Of a stretch of DNA of 64,000 bases, positions 25,201-38,373 are shown piece after piece. The stretch is taken from the NCBI GenBank assembly GCA_903813345.2, contig CAIIXF020000003.1:34273000-34336999 (forward strand), written 5' to 3'. Below the pieces are notes generated by a model. It worked only from the letters and a program-made list of their open reading frames with translations, did not search any database and was not told the origin of the DNA. Source of the DNA: Owenia fusiformis. Lineage: Eukaryota > Annelida > Polychaeta > Sabellida > Oweniidae. The stretch's first letter is position 1; each line of letters opens with the position of its first letter. The position numbers and the translations under genes were made by a program.

Positions 25201-28200
25201 TAGAAAAATAACACTTTATAATTCCCTAGCTTTATTTACTGTGAACTATACTGTATCTTATAAGATTCTAAGTGATTTATTGAACAGAATTATTTTTAAA
25301 TATGAGTAACAGGACAGAGTGAGGTAACTGGGTAATGATGATAATATCCAGTAAAAATAGAATCATAAATTTTATCAAACTTTTATTTTCTTCAGGATTC
25401 AATTTCATCAAATTTTTATATTTTTCAAACTTTTTGGCAGATGAATACCATTGCCAATAATTAATTTTCTGAAATGAAAAATAGATAATTCATGAATTGC
25501 AAATTGGCAATAATCTGTTTTTCTAGGTATGATTAACACCAAGGACAAGAAGTTTTCACATGATGAATTAAAGAAAGCATTGAAGGAATTCAAAGCGAAC
25601 AGAGATGATGTGAAAGATGACAAGGTGAGAATTGCCACACTATTATAGTGAATGAGCAATATTCATTTTTCTATCATTAAATATAGGCTCATTAATATTC
25701 TTTGGATTCTGGCGTTGGTTGATGAATCTGTAAAACCTCTTTTGTATTTTACATAATTTACAATTTTAAGTCATCAATTATAATGTAAAATTAATAATGC
25801 AAACTTTCTACTAAATCAATAAAACAAAGGCAGCATAAGAAAATACAAAATAACCCTTATAATCCATAAAACTTGATATATTCAGATCAAAGAGGCTGCA
25901 ATAAAGAACAAGTTTAAAAGCTATGAGGAGCTGAGAAAGGATCTTGATGCAATGAATATAAATGTGCAGACAGACAATGAGATAATAGAAGAGCTGGTCA
26001 GAAGGTACAACAACAGTGAAGTATCTACCAAAGAGAAAATAGAAATTCTCACAGATTTAGAGTACCATCTACACCAAGTAAGTAAAGGGTGGCCCAAAAA
26101 TGCAACCCGTTAATTTTGGAATAACTTTACCAATGATGGTGGAATATTCTTGATTATACTTGTGTAGATAATTCAACGTGGGAAACTATGTTGTACTTTA
26201 TTTCATCCACAACTTCTAGATTTAGAGAAATCACATTTTCTGTATGTTCTCACATCCAGAAATACTCTAGAATAGTTTTAGTTTTTATGGTTACTTTATT
26301 TTACTTTACAAAATTATCTACAAATGACAGGGCCGAGGCTGAAATCAGCATTATTGGCCCTGTTAATACAAAGTTTATTCAAATTTACAAAATAGCAACA
26401 AAATGACTACCAACATATATGTATGCATGGCAGGAATGTGTTAAAACTATATAATTATATCAATGCATTCACACAAAAAGGATGTAAAATGCTTCAATAT
26501 TGAAGAATTGCATGTTATGCTAACTCCATCTCTGCCATACATTAAGATATTCAGCTTTTGCTCTATAGAGCACCCTGTAAAGAAAATGTTCATTTCTGGC
26601 ATGTTCCTGAGTTCCCCCCAAAGTTTCTCTCTTATAACATTCAACAGAGGGCATTTGAAGATTAGATGCTTTGTAGTTTGTTGTTTAAAACCACAGATGC
26701 ATTTGGGACTGTCAATACCTTGAAAATTATGTTGAAAAAGATGACCAGTAAAAATGAAATCACATTTTGTTCTATTCAGTAAAATTTCTTCTTTTCTTGT
26801 AAGATCCAGGTTTGTGGTTGTTAAATGCTTCATTGTTCCTGAATATTTACGTAAATTGGTTTTGAAAGTGACTCTTGATGGTGCACTTTTTAGATAATTT
26901 GGAATGGCTTCCCATTCTCTTATGGCATTTATTATTGGTGACTTTTGTGAACGTGCAGTTAACTTTGGAATAGTGTATTCTCTTGATTTTCTCAAGTTAA
27001 TATTATGTTGCTTATTTTGATAACTATCAAAAATTTTTTGAACATAAGTTGGGACCAATTTCTGTCTAACATCATACATTAAACGTAAACGTTTCTCCTT
27101 TCTCCGCTCAGACAGGGTATTCCAATTTAGACATTTCAAAACCTTTACAGTAGATGTTCCATGAATACAGCCACTTACTAATAATGCTGCCCTATAATGA
27201 ACTTGGTCTAGTTTCATAATATTATACTTGGTAGATTTTTCAAATAATATACTTCCATACTCTAAGTTTGGGAGAATAAATGATAGATACATCTTCTCTA
27301 GGTGTTTAGCTCGAATCTTGGTCTTAAGAACTTTCAATGGATTTAACATTATATTACATGCTTTTATGATATCCTGTAAATGGGCTTCAAAATTCAAATG
27401 CTCATCTAGAATGACTCCTAAGTGTTTATGAGTTCTGGTTCTATTAATGACCTCATTTCCTAGGTAGAGGGGAGGGTATAAGAGATTGCACCTCCTTGAG
27501 CCTTTAAAAATCATATCTTGACTTTTAGAAGGTTTAAATTTAAGCTTCCATTTCTGTGACCATTCCCATAAATTATTTAAGTCAGCTTGTAAATGCTGGA
27601 ATGTAGAAGATAGATGAATAAGTGAATTCAATGTGAGCCAAAAAGCAATATAACCTCCCTCATTTTAAATCAATTTCATATAGGCCTGTTATGTTTATAG
27701 TAAAACTTCAAATACATGCAGTGACATGGTTTTAAACTTTTATTTTAGATCGACAATGCACAAGTGTTCTCAGACATGGGAGGACTCAGGCTGCTGATTG
27801 CATCAGTTAACCACACAGATGTAGAACTCCAAACACATGCAGCTGTGACACTTGGGGCAGCTGTGCAGAGGTTAGGCCATTACAAATTAAATCCATGTTT
27901 TCTCTTGCCTAGTTCGCTAAAACATCCTTTGTGAACCCTTTATTCTTGTAATTTTAAGTTTGAAAAATTATTTTTGACTTTATATTCTTTTTTGAGCATC
28001 AGCATTCAACATAATGAGCTATACATTCAACAAATAGAAACATTTTTCGGTGGAACCAGTTCTTGCTTGCTGCTTGGAAATCGTATTTTTAAAATTGAAC
28101 AAAATGTTTGTTTGTTTAGAAAAATAAAAGTGTATCTCTATGTAGCTTTACTTCAATATTAATTTTGTACATTGCTTTATAATGTCTTGTGAATTGTATC

Positions 28201-29621
28201 TACTGTGTGTATTAATTAAGATGGTATTTGCTTCTTGTAAAATCTAGAATTCTATTCCAGTAATCCACAGGTGCAAATACAAGCAATAAAAGAGGGCGCT
28301 CTACAACAGCTTATCAGAGTATTTTCCACCAGTAAGCCAGAAACACTTTACACCCGCATCATCTTTGCGATATCTTCATTGATACGTCACTTCCCATTTG
28401 CGCAGGGCAAGTTCTTAGAACTAGGTGGACTTGATGCGTTGATGGAGTTATTCCGCAATGTAAAGTTCACGAAGGCACAAGTGAAGGTGGTCACTTTACT
28501 GAATGATTTATTAACTGAACAGGTAGGCTAAAACTAAATTAATAAAAAAGTGTGAGAGTACATTGTAGTTTTGACATTTGACTGTTCATTTATTTGATCT
28601 TTCTAAACTTCTAAATAGGCCCATGTTTACCAAGAGAAATATTCTACATATTTTGACAGTATTTTTATTGCACATGAAGTCTTTTGTTGATTGGTGGTTG
28701 GGTTGAACTCGAAATCAAGCTAGGAAGAAAACCAATCATCTGTTTGATTTAAAATGTTAACAGATATATAAGCTGACAAGTGCTAGTATCCAATAATTAG
28801 ACTTTTTGTGTTGGGTATGCTGGGTAATTTACAAGGTGCAATGTTTCTTGTTTATCTTTAATTGAACCATGCTCAAATGATTGCATATATTGAGCCATAT
28901 AATCAATCTTTATTGCTTGATCATTATGTGCATTGTTCAAGCTGTCATAAACTTAAAATAGTCATTTTGGCGAATAAAACCTGATATTGTCTTATTTCAG
29001 AAGCATTCTATTGAGTCAGCAGAAAGCTCTGCCAAGCGAGGGCAGTATGAAATGTAAGTAATTTAATGATGAACTATTATATCTAGGGGACTTCACCTTT
29101 TTCCTTGACCTAAATGTTATAGTTAAAAGCAGAGATTGAAGTCAATTTCCCAAAGTATTGTGTGCTATATCCTTTCAATATCCTTCCATCTCATGACATT
29201 TCTAGTTATTCTAGGTTTACAAATCCCCAGTCCCATAGAACTAGATATTTTTGGCTTCATGAAAATGATGATATACATTTTGGAATGGCACAGAGTAGAA
29301 TATCTTTTGTATTTTGCTTTCAGGATTCCACTTTTAGAGACTCTTACTGAAAGAGGATGGTGTAGCATGATACCCTCACTTTTATCTTTACCAGAACATG
29401 ACACAAGAGAAAAAGTCCTCCATGCCATGTTAACATTATCAGACAGTTGCCATAGTGATTTCAAAATGGCTGACTCATCATTACAACAGCTCCGAAGTGA
29501 ATATGAAAAACTCTCACATGAAGAGTTGACTCATTCAAGTGATGACCAATATTTTACCTCAATGTTACATGCAGTGAATGATATTAGTTCTAAAATTCAA
29601 ATGGAAAAAGATGAGCTATGA
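22287..29621 (+). CDS. SIL1: SIL1 nucleotide exchange factor (BiP co-chaperone)
   Basis: ER-lumen armadillo-type exchange factor that releases ADP from BiP. Nine coding exons: 22287-22443, 22806-22910, 24290-24406, 25527-25624, 25886-26077, 27749-27870, 28261-28522, 29001-29053, 29324-29621; they sum to 1404 nt, in frame throughout, 467 aa (human 461). Residues 1-26 are a signal peptide (hydrophobic GILVLFAL). Then an acidic stretch (DESDDDYDPNADVFYPTKEW), and the armadillo core with the family motifs NPQVQIQAIKEGALQQL, IRHFPFAQGKFLELGGL, VVTLLNDLLTEQ and LPEHDTREKVLHAM. The protein ends EKDEL, a canonical ER retrieval signal. The first exon has an acceptor at 22241-22243 before the ATG, so a 5' UTR exon lies upstream. 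Intron 5 holds a LINE fragment, intron 3 a MITE. Confidence 0.96.
23222..23340 (+). repeat. tRNA-derived SINE in SIL1 intron 2
   Basis: A near-consensus A box (TGGTGTAGTGGTTAGAG) and, about 50 bp on, a B box (GGTTCAAATCCC) form a tRNA-like head, followed by a T-rich ATTTATTTATT tail. The ends do not pair as an acceptor stem, so this is a SINE or tRNA pseudogene, not a working tRNA. Confidence 0.75.
24606..25095. mobile_element. TTAA-flanked MITE in SIL1 intron 3
   Basis: Inverted ends AGGCCCACTTT / AAAGCGGGCCT, each beside TTAA (24602-24605 and 25096-25099). A TTAA target suggests the piggyBac superfamily, though TTAA is palindromic so the duplication is weak proof. 490 bp, no coding sequence. 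Confidence 0.6.
26447..27631 (-). mobile_element. LINE reverse-transcriptase C-terminal fragment
   Basis: A 394-codon open frame, opposite to SIL1, within its intron 5 (26078-27748). It shows the thumb region of a Jockey/I-type non-LTR reverse transcriptase (THKHLGVILDEHLNFEAHL, KMYLSFILPNLEYGSILF) and, near the end, a zinc-knuckle-like CICGF...KHLIFKCPLL typical of the zf-RVT tail. The catalytic FADD palm motif and the endonuclease are absent, so it is a 5'-truncated copy. The long intact frame suggests it is not very old. Confidence 0.88.
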
Positions 29622-31514
29622 TAAAAACAATACTAGAATAGTGTGATATAATTTATTGGTACCAATTCAAAAATCAGAGATCTCATGGATTTCCAGTTTA
29701 CCATATGTATGAAATCTTGGTCCTGACCCCAAAAGTGTTTCATCAAAACAGAATGTTTGCAGTACTACACATATATAGTGTGACTTTTGCAATTTAAACA
29801 ACTGTTCTCGATGTTCATGATGTTAACAATGGGCCAAGTGAATAGTGTCAAGGACATCAAACACAGTTTCTTTTGTAATCATCATTTGATAGGATTATTA
29901 ATTAATTCTAAATGTTGTTAATGCATACTGTTTGTACATCAGTACTTTTATAATTTTTTATTGTATTGTTTGATTTGTTACTTGGGATTCACTAATCCTG
30001 AACGAGATCATTAATTGTAAAGCTCAATCATCAATACCCAGTTTACGATGTTATTCTGTGGTAGTAAAAGAATTCCAGGAATTACCTAAATTAAACATTT
30101 ACCAATATCCAAATGTTGATGACAACACCAAATTAAATACAGCCAAATTAGCCCAGTTTACATTATTACATGTCAATGAATTAAGACTCAATGAAAGTTT
30201 TTATTATATTATTTACAAAACTGTTTCTGTCTGAAATAGTGTCTCTCATAAAAGTATTTTTATGTCACCACCAGAAGTGGTGACACATTGTTATAGTCTT
30301 CAACTTTTTTTGTGAACTGTGTTTAGCAATTTGTGTTTGGCGGTCGTAGTTCGGCGTTTGGCGGTATCAAATGGCATGTGGTGACTTTCTGCATGTTACT
30401 GCCTTCTTCGTTGTTGCATTTCATTCAAAACATATGTAACTATAAAAACTCTGTATATATATGTGTATATATCATTTATACTTGTATGTAATACAAAGAA
30501 ACACATTTTGCAACAATATGTGGTTTGAATTGCCTATCTATTGCGATTATCTATGTGTGTGGACTGTGGGTGAGATGATGTGATTGAACTTACATGTACC
30601 TTACTCTACCGAACAATCAGCTGTTAACGTAGAAACCATGTTAATGTATTGCTACATTCGAGGCTTTCATCTCAACCCATCAGTACTTGAGGAAAAAACA
30701 TCACACTAAGTGAAAATTCTTCTGAAATAATCACACCGGAACGCCCTGACAACGGTAAAGTCAGATACCTTTGTCACAAATGGAGGACTTAACCGTCGCT
30801 TCAACTCTTTAATCACTTGGTTCTCATTTCATGGGACTTTATCGTAGCTATTTATGTGCATGTATTAATCTGTTGTGATGAAGTAGTGTATGAATTCCCA
30901 ATTTCGATTAAATGTGGTCGTGAATTGCCACAAATACCGTCTTCCATATCGCCAATGACAACGGGGATCTGAATTTCAATTAATTAACAGAGACAACGAC
31001 ACATGGTTTATTGTATATACATTACATGTCGGTTTGACGACTACCCTCCCCCACTCGCTACCAAAAACACTTTTGTTAATGGGACCAGTGTAAAAGGGTA
31101 GGAGGTCCTAGCTAATTATGGTCCTACTCTCCATTGATTTATATGATGACCTAAATACAACTCTTTCCCTCATTATCTTATACACAATCAGGGCCAGTAA
31201 GGGCCGTTAAGAAAGGGGACCATAATCCCTTGGGGACCATAATTTCTTTCACACCCGAACATTTCTGTGATAAAAATACAGTACGCACTAGTAATTTAAC
31301 TATACTGTCAGAGCAATATTACATATATACATATATATACATCACTATGTACATGTAGATTAATGATCATGATCAGTTTATATATTTTCACAGTCTAACA
31401 ACTGCTGGTGTTATGGGAATCGTTTTGTTTGTGAACCTTTGATATTTCGACTGTCATAAATATTTCCAAACATATCATTATACATAATGAATCTAATATG
31501 TCGGTTGATCCTCA
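29622..31514. other. Gap: convergent intergenic region
   Basis: Between the 3' ends of SIL1 (+) and the TRP-like gene (-). Candidate ATTAAA poly(A) signals for SIL1 lie near 30090 and 30131. A hairpin GTCACCACCAGAAGTGGTGA sits near 30274. 30729-31005 is a one-ended copy of the element at 37850-38370 (shared CAACGGTAAAGT, ACCGTCGCTTCAA). Confidence 0.55.
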
Positions 31515-34500
31515 CTAACAATTAATCTCGCCATCTGACGGAGTGGCGTCGACAGTCGCCACTGTTTTCAGTTCCCCAATCTCTCTTATCAAGTTTTGAA
31601 GATCTGATGAAGTCTGCTTTAAAGTACCTTCCAAGCGTGATATTCTTGCGTTCAACTTCAAGGTATTTTCCAGGTGGGTGATCCTTCCATTCATAACATC
31701 CTCTCTTTCACCTCTTCTAGCATTACGCTTAGGTTCTGCATTCTTGGTAGAGTGTTTCTTGACCCTCTTCCATTCATGAAAACACCACGTGTGGCGCTCC
31801 AGTCTCGTGAGGACCCATGCTCGACTGACATAGAGATCTCTTTCACGATTATCGTGCATTCTTTGGTATCTGTCACTCAGTCGGGCTATAAGCAGATTCA
31901 GCATAATAATGACACACACGGTAAGATAGACCACCATTACAACAATGGAAAACCATTTATCAGTATCTTCTGTGTAATCTATGGAAGGTTGCTGTTCGAC
32001 AAGGGTCTGTATTCCAATAAATACAATGCTAAGCATCGATGTGGTGTAATTGCTCTGCGCCAAATGACCTTCAGCCCGCAGAGCCAACTGGTAGCTACCA
32101 CTAAACATCAGAAGAATTATGAAAAATAGAACTACAAATAGAATGATATCTCTAGTTACAATAACGTAAAAGATTTTGACGAATACGGCTGTCTGTTCAG
32201 ATACTGCAGAATACTCCAAAATTCTTGATGTCCAGCTAACGTAAGCGAACACGTACACGTGCCATTGTTCATTGACGTCCAATAATCGCAATGGAATCAC
32301 TGCTAGTACACAAACTATGCTCAACAAGTCAAATAGGTTGAAGATATCCCTCCAATATAATGATCCGAGCACTATCATTTGTGTGATTTCGTCCAAGAGT
32401 TGATATGAAACAAATGCAATGGTCCCCACTTCACAGACTGCCCGAAGGACGTGAATTGGTGTGTCATAAACTAGAGGGTCGGGGGTTTGACATCCGACTG
32501 CAACAGAAAACGTGATCATGAAAATAGACAGTAAAAAGAAAGTGGCTTCGATTATGAAATTACGTCTTCCATAATTTTCCCACTTTTGATCAATGAGTGT
32601 CTTGACAGCTTCGTGATTTAGAAAATCCTTGTTATCTTTAAAATATGTGAGCGCATGCAAGCCGGACGTCTCCCTTCCATATAGAGACATAGTAACATCT
32701 GGGGGCAACCCACGGGAATCGTTATCAACCAGTTCTGCGTAAATTCTCTTTTGTGGCGTTAACTGACTGGAATCATCGTCTTCAACCAAAGAGTCAAGTA
32801 CGGCTTCTACTGTTTTCTTCATGTTTTTCTCAAGAAGAGTATGAATCGTGTACTTTGCGGGTTTGTACTCGTTTTCGCTACAATGTAAGTCCCTTACGTC
32901 CTTTTTTGACGTTTTTGACATTTTCTCCAGTATTTGGGAGGCCAATTCATCACAATTGTTAAACACTGCGCGTCCGTAGAGGTCAGTGAGGGATCCAGGA
33001 ATCAGGTCCACGAGAGAAAAGTTCTTTTCTATTAAGCGTCTAAATTCACCTAAAGAAAGAAAAAAGAAAGAGATACATAAATGTACATCAATCATATAAT
33101 ATAACTGTAAATAATATGGTATACTCTCAAATTTTAATGAATGGAGATTTTCAACTTTTTCAGACTAGTCAGGAAAAGCGCGTTTGTAGTTTTTAACAAC
33201 ATACTTGCATCTTACTTACTACTTACCCCACAACGATGAATTGTTTGCAGCAGTATTTGTTTTTCCAGATTTATTGCTATCCTGAAAATCATTTTGATTA
33301 TCTTATAATTCAAATTGGGGATCGAATCAGAATATGACAGCTCTCATCTATTATAATTTTCAATTCTTACAAACCTGATATCTACAACGCATGCTTTTAA
33401 TATATGCAAATATATTCTAACGTTTAAAAAAACTTGCAGTTGGTTCTATAATGTAAACGGATACCTTTATTTCAGTTGAGCTTCTTTTCGGGCAACATCT
33501 ACCAAACAATCCACTCTGTAAATATAATTGATCTTAATTGGGAAACAGAAGTCTTAGTTTAGCGAAGGAACGGACATGCCACCCATTCCTACTGACCTTT
33601 TTAATAGTCGGACCCCTCCAGATTTAGGAAAAGAACAACCAAGACCGATCAAAACAGACCAAAACAGATCAGAAATATCAAAACCAAATTGGTATTATTG
33701 CGTTGTTATCAATTGACAATAATGCTTCAATGCATTATCTCATAATACTACTACTTCCCGGGGATTAACACCCGAGAATATTTTTGATATAGAAAGAAAA
33801 TCGTATTGTCCCGCCCAATTCCGCTCAGCAAAATCGTATTCACCTCCCATTTGACAATTAAGAGATTTTGAAACGGTAAGGAATATGAAGTCATGTTTAA
33901 GCCTATTAAGCCTAAAAACAGGCGAATGGTTTAACTTCATCATCATGCTCTGACAGAGACAATTAAATTCATCGAAATCTGAGCAATAAGCGAATGTGTT
34001 TTACCCCTGTAATGAACATGTACTATCTCTAGTATATTGTTTTGTTGATTTTTTATGTTGATGTGTTTATGTTATACAATAAAGTTTTTTTCGACTAATA
34101 ATTTAACTGACTTCTGGTTTTGTTTCATACAAAATAGATACAGAGGCCGGTATAGAAAAATTTGTACGCTGTGACGGAGCGTGCTATTTTGCATAGAAAC
34201 ACTCAGAAACCCACACAATTTATTTTTACTTATGTTTCGCTATACCAAAGAAAATTACTCACTCCATGCAATGGGTATATTGTTTGCGGGTATCTTTAAC
34301 TTATGTTTGAAGTCCAACAACGCTAAGAGTAAAAGCTTTTGAAAACGGCGCCGGAGTATCATTCTCCAAAATGTACCATTTCTTTTATCTCTTTTTAATG
34401 GTACAATATCACCCTTGGTATACGCAGCTAACGAAAATTGACCGGTACGGGTCAAAAGCTGGACCGGTACGGGTTAACGGTTTTATTTGAATTTAAAACA

Positions 34501-37294
34501 GCCATAACTTGCTCAATATTGACTTCCTCGTGTCTAATTTGAAATATATGATGCCTCCCGATGCTTTTAAGTACCCCAATTTTTTACAGATTTTTAAACG
34601 GACCAAAACTCTCTAAATGCGCATTTATGCTCTTTTCTCTCGAGAACGACTGTCTCATTTTCACGATAACTTTTATTTAGTACTTCTAACATATAAGATC
34701 TATTTTTCCCCATCAAGGTATGATGTAAATGACATGCTATTTACATCTTGTGAGTTTCAATGATGCGCGTTTGATTTTATAAAAAATGCCAAACTTTGTG
34801 ACAAAGAATTTCACCCTGCTTGCAGCGAGAAGACGGACCGGTTCTATTGCCCCGAGACACAAAAAAGTCAATATTGAGCAAGTTATGGCTGTTTTAAATT
34901 CAAATAAAACCGTTAACCCGTACCGGTCCAGCTTTTGACCCGTACCGGTCAATTTTCGTTAGCTGCGTATACCAAGGGTGAATATAATGACACGATAATA
35001 TTTACATATGTTTTCAGCATAACTCTGAAGGTATTAATGAGATTTTGATGTTTTGGGTATTTTTAATATTTTTTATAAAAAATAATGTTTAAATTTATTG
35101 TCCGCTGTGACGGAGCAGTTTTAACTGTGAACTACGTTAAGAATTTAAGATTCAAATTATATCTTTTAAAAGTACCCTTAGAGGAGAGAACGTCTCAAAT
35201 CACTTTCCTAAATTATGACAAGTAGTCTGGGAGATCTGGGGTAATGTAAAACTGAAATCAACATAAATCAACATGGTGTAAACTCAACATACCATTTCTA
35301 ATACGTTTTCGCCGAGACGTCTTGGAATGTCACGTGAGAGTAAATAGGGCTAATTTGAATTTATTCGAAATAGCGTGCAGACATCCTGCTTTCCGACAGA
35401 TGTATAACCTTTTACCACATAATATTACTGTATGTAAGATGATATCAATAAAGATTTAATTTGTAATTATTTGAAATGCATGCCTCATCGTTTTGCATAG
35501 TCTAAAAATATAAAAAAAGTCATGGTAAACGCGCTGCACGGTAATACCTGTATCAATGAACATCCTTCTCTAGTGAACACCTCTTCTTATCACATATTCC
35601 TTTGACTTCTGTATGAAATTTCCTCTATGGAGTGAACATCTACCAACTAGGAACACATTTTTTGGGCTCCATATGTGTTCACTGTACACACGTTTCACTG
35701 TAGTTGCATCAGATAGCCATAACTCTTAGTCAAATGAAGAACAATCTTAAAATCTAAGTTTGCCTTTTCGTATTTCAAGATACACTCCACTTACCTTTTG
35801 GAACGACTATAGAGGGTAGGGCAATCTACACTTCTTACCACAAATAATTTTACTTCAAATAATCAAGTTACCGTAAAAAATGACCATGTCAGGTGATGGA
35901 TCCACAGTAGGCACTGCGAAAGGCAAATACCCCATACTGAAATGAAGTTGACTATCATTTTAATGAGTTACCATGCATAAGTTGGATTGCAGTACAAACT
36001 GAGAAAAAAGCTTAAAGAGTGGTCGTATACACATCCCAGAATTTGAATTGTGTACTTTTATTGCGTTTCATTTATCAGAATACTTTACGAAAGAGATTTG
36101 ACATGTTCGCTTCTCTAAAGTGTAGTTGTAAACAATATATTATAAATTTCAGATTAGAAACTGCTCCGTCACAGCGGACAAAAAATGTAAACATTATTTT
36201 TTATAAAAAGAATTAAAAATACCCAATACATTAAGATCTCATTAGTACCTTCAGAGTTATGCTGAAAACATATGTAAATATTATCGTGTCACTATATTGT
36301 ACCATTAAAAAGAAATAAAAGAAATTGTACATTTTGGAGTATGATACTCCGGCGCCGTTTTCAATAGATTTTACTCTTAGGGTTGTTGGACTTCAAACAG
36401 AAGTGAAAGTTACCCGCAAATGATATATGCATTGCATGGAGTAGGTAATTTTCTTTGATATAGCGAAACATATGAGTAAAAATAAAATGTGTGGATTTTC
36501 TAGTGTTTCTATACAAAATAGCACGCTCCGTCACAGCAGACACATTTTTCGATATTAGCCTGTGAGATAAGCTATCGATTTTGAAATTTTTGATGATTTC
36601 ATGAAGATAGTTTTGAATGTCATGGAATAAAAAGCTTATTAACCAGTCGGAATTGAATATAGATTTATTCCTCGTGACAATATGATATTTCATATATTAG
36701 TTATAAACCCCATATTCAATCTATCCCAGCAAATAACCTATATAATTCATATAGCCCATACGTAAATGAGTAAAGGCAGTGTTACTATAGACTTGATACT
36801 ATTGTGAAATTAAGTGAAACTTTTGCGTAGTTTGCAAAACGACACGAGGTTCTCAAAACTAAGATAAAAAAGATCAATATAAAAAAGTCGCAATTCATTA
36901 TTTGGTCAAACCTTGCAAATTTGGTTAATTTGGACCTATAGTAAGTTGAATGGAGATTACTGAATGTACATACACAACAGATTCCTTGTTTGACTTCATT
37001 AGTTTCCCCTTCCTCTAAAACTTCTATGCCTTTCTTTATCATTTGGACACGCTTATCTTCTCCATCTCTTTCTTTGGTCATATCATATTTAGAGCATTCC
37101 TTCATTTCACATTCTAAGTGCTCCATTTTTTCGATGTGTTCGGGGAGCTTTAGACTATCTCTCTTTTTTATTTTCGATATGAGCTCTTTGAATTCCGTTT
37201 GATCTTCTTGTCCGCTTTCTTCGTTCGCATTGCTCGCGATCATCCCCTTTGCTTGCTCTGCTTGACTACTCCGCTCGTCTGGTTGTTTAGACAT
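31515..37294 (-). CDS. TRP-like cation channel with reduced N-terminus
   Basis: Six-helix cation channel of the TRPA/TRPV-like group. Four exons, phases agreeing: 36974-37294, 33465-33515, 33227-33281, 31515-33049; 653 aa. Residues 1-107 are charged and coil-like; 108-143 are a short Cys/Ser/Thr stretch (GRCCPKRSS). Residues about 144-300 look helical with at most degenerate ankyrin units (TDLYGRAVFNNCDELASQIL). The pre-S1 segment LHALTYFKDNKDFLNHEAVK with KWENYGRRNF resembles TRPA1/TRPV. Helices: S1 about 308-328, S2 346-363, S3 378-398 (WRDIFNLFDLLSIV), S4 407-425, S5 441-462, pore helix 478-495, S6 508-530 (VIIMLNLLIARLSDRY). A coiled coil (about 597-637) follows, plausible for tetramer assembly. 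TRPA1 and TRPV normally carry 6 or more ankyrin repeats, so this form is unusual. Intron 1 (33516-36973) is repeat-rich. Subfamily uncertain. Confidence 0.85.
34150..35118 (-). repeat. Dispersed repeat, copy A (interrupted)
   Basis: Matches 36161-36558 in inverse orientation, both bounded by GCTCCGTCACAGC-type words at each end in the same relative orientation. Copy A is split by the inverted-repeat element at 34410-34980. A shorter relative (TAGCGGACAAAAAATTC) is seen near 56265. Confidence 0.75.
34410..34980. mobile_element. TIR element nested in copy A
   Basis: 571 bp beginning CACCCTTGGTATACGCAGC and ending with its reverse complement; the arms are identical over about 115 bp (34410-34524 versus 34866-34980). 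AATAT flanks both sides (34405-34409, 34981-34985). The uninterrupted copy at 36161-36558 shows the empty site with a single AATAT, which proves the insertion. No transposase. Confidence 0.9.
36161..36558 (+). repeat. Dispersed repeat, copy B (uninterrupted)
   Basis: About 398 bp in intron 1 of the TRP-like gene, inverse to copy A. It keeps the sequence across the point where copy A was interrupted (CACTATATTGTACCATT), giving the empty target site. Confidence 0.75.
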
Positions 37295-37849
37295 TGCTTC
37301 TATTTTATCTCAAAATAAGATAAAAAATCGGTAGGCTACACAAATAAAATTGATGATTGGTGCCTCTGTATTTGTTATATTAAAAGGATTCTCTAAACAC
37401 GACATACGGTGACATACTGTAATATTGATGATCTTTAAGTGTTTGACATAAATTACATTATATAGTTGATTAATTTGAAGCAGTAAATCAGTAAAATATC
37501 TGAAGTACAATTAAACATTACGAGGACTGTGCACTTTCATTTGAATCACCTTAAATTTCATTGTTCATTTGCCATAAAATAATATATTATTGAATTCGTT
37601 ATGCGCATTTCACACACTTGACAACAATAATTGTACATAAAAACTGCAAGAGAAAATAAACAAAATGTGAGAAGGTTTTGTTGAAGTTTCCCACAGCAAT
37701 AAGATCGTTCAAGTGTACCAAAATATTATAAATTATAAAGTGTCAGTAGTCTGACAATGTCCTATTCGCGTCTTATTTAGATGTCTGACATAATACAACC
37801 TTTCCCAGTTATCCAGGGACCACATAATATACGTATGTCGTTAAGTTCA

Positions 37850-38373
37850 CGCCGGAATAGCCTGGCAACGGTAAAGTTAGATGCCGTTGTCACAAATGGC
37901 GGACATAACCGTCGCTTCAAATGTTTAATCACTTGGTCCTCATTTTATGGGATTTTATCGTCGCTAATTCTGCGCATGTATTAAGGTCTTGTGATTATGT
38001 TTCATATGAAATCCAAATTTCGATCAAATTTGGTCGTGAATCTATACAATATAGCGTCTTCGATATCGTCAATGACAACGGAATCTGAATTTGAGTAATT
38101 TAGAAAGACGACGGCATATGGTTATTACAGTGTCCGTTGTCCCGTATCTCATTTTGATCGGTTATAAATTAAAGACTTTACTTCGTAGGTAGAACATTAA
38201 TTATTAACTGTACAATGAGTATTAAGACACTGATTGATTGTTGTTCCAAAGGAATCTAGTCTAGGTGCTCTATTAAACATACAGTTCATGAAAATGTAAC
38301 TGAAGCGACGGTTATGTCGGCCATTTGTGACAACGGTATCTGACTTTACCGTTTTCAGGCTATTCCGGGGTGG
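37850..38373. mobile_element. 67-bp-TIR element near 38 kb
   Basis: CCGGAATAGCCTGGCAACGG near 37852 and CCGTTTTCAGGCTATTCCGG near 38350 begin inverted arms of about 67 bp that include ACAAATGGCGGACATAACCG. A partial direct copy lies at 30729-31005. I see no clear target duplication and no coding sequence. Confidence 0.65.

Noticed and set aside
36361-36693. 110-codon minus-strand frame in TRP intron 1
   Set aside because: It overlaps dispersed repeat copy B and shows no domain.
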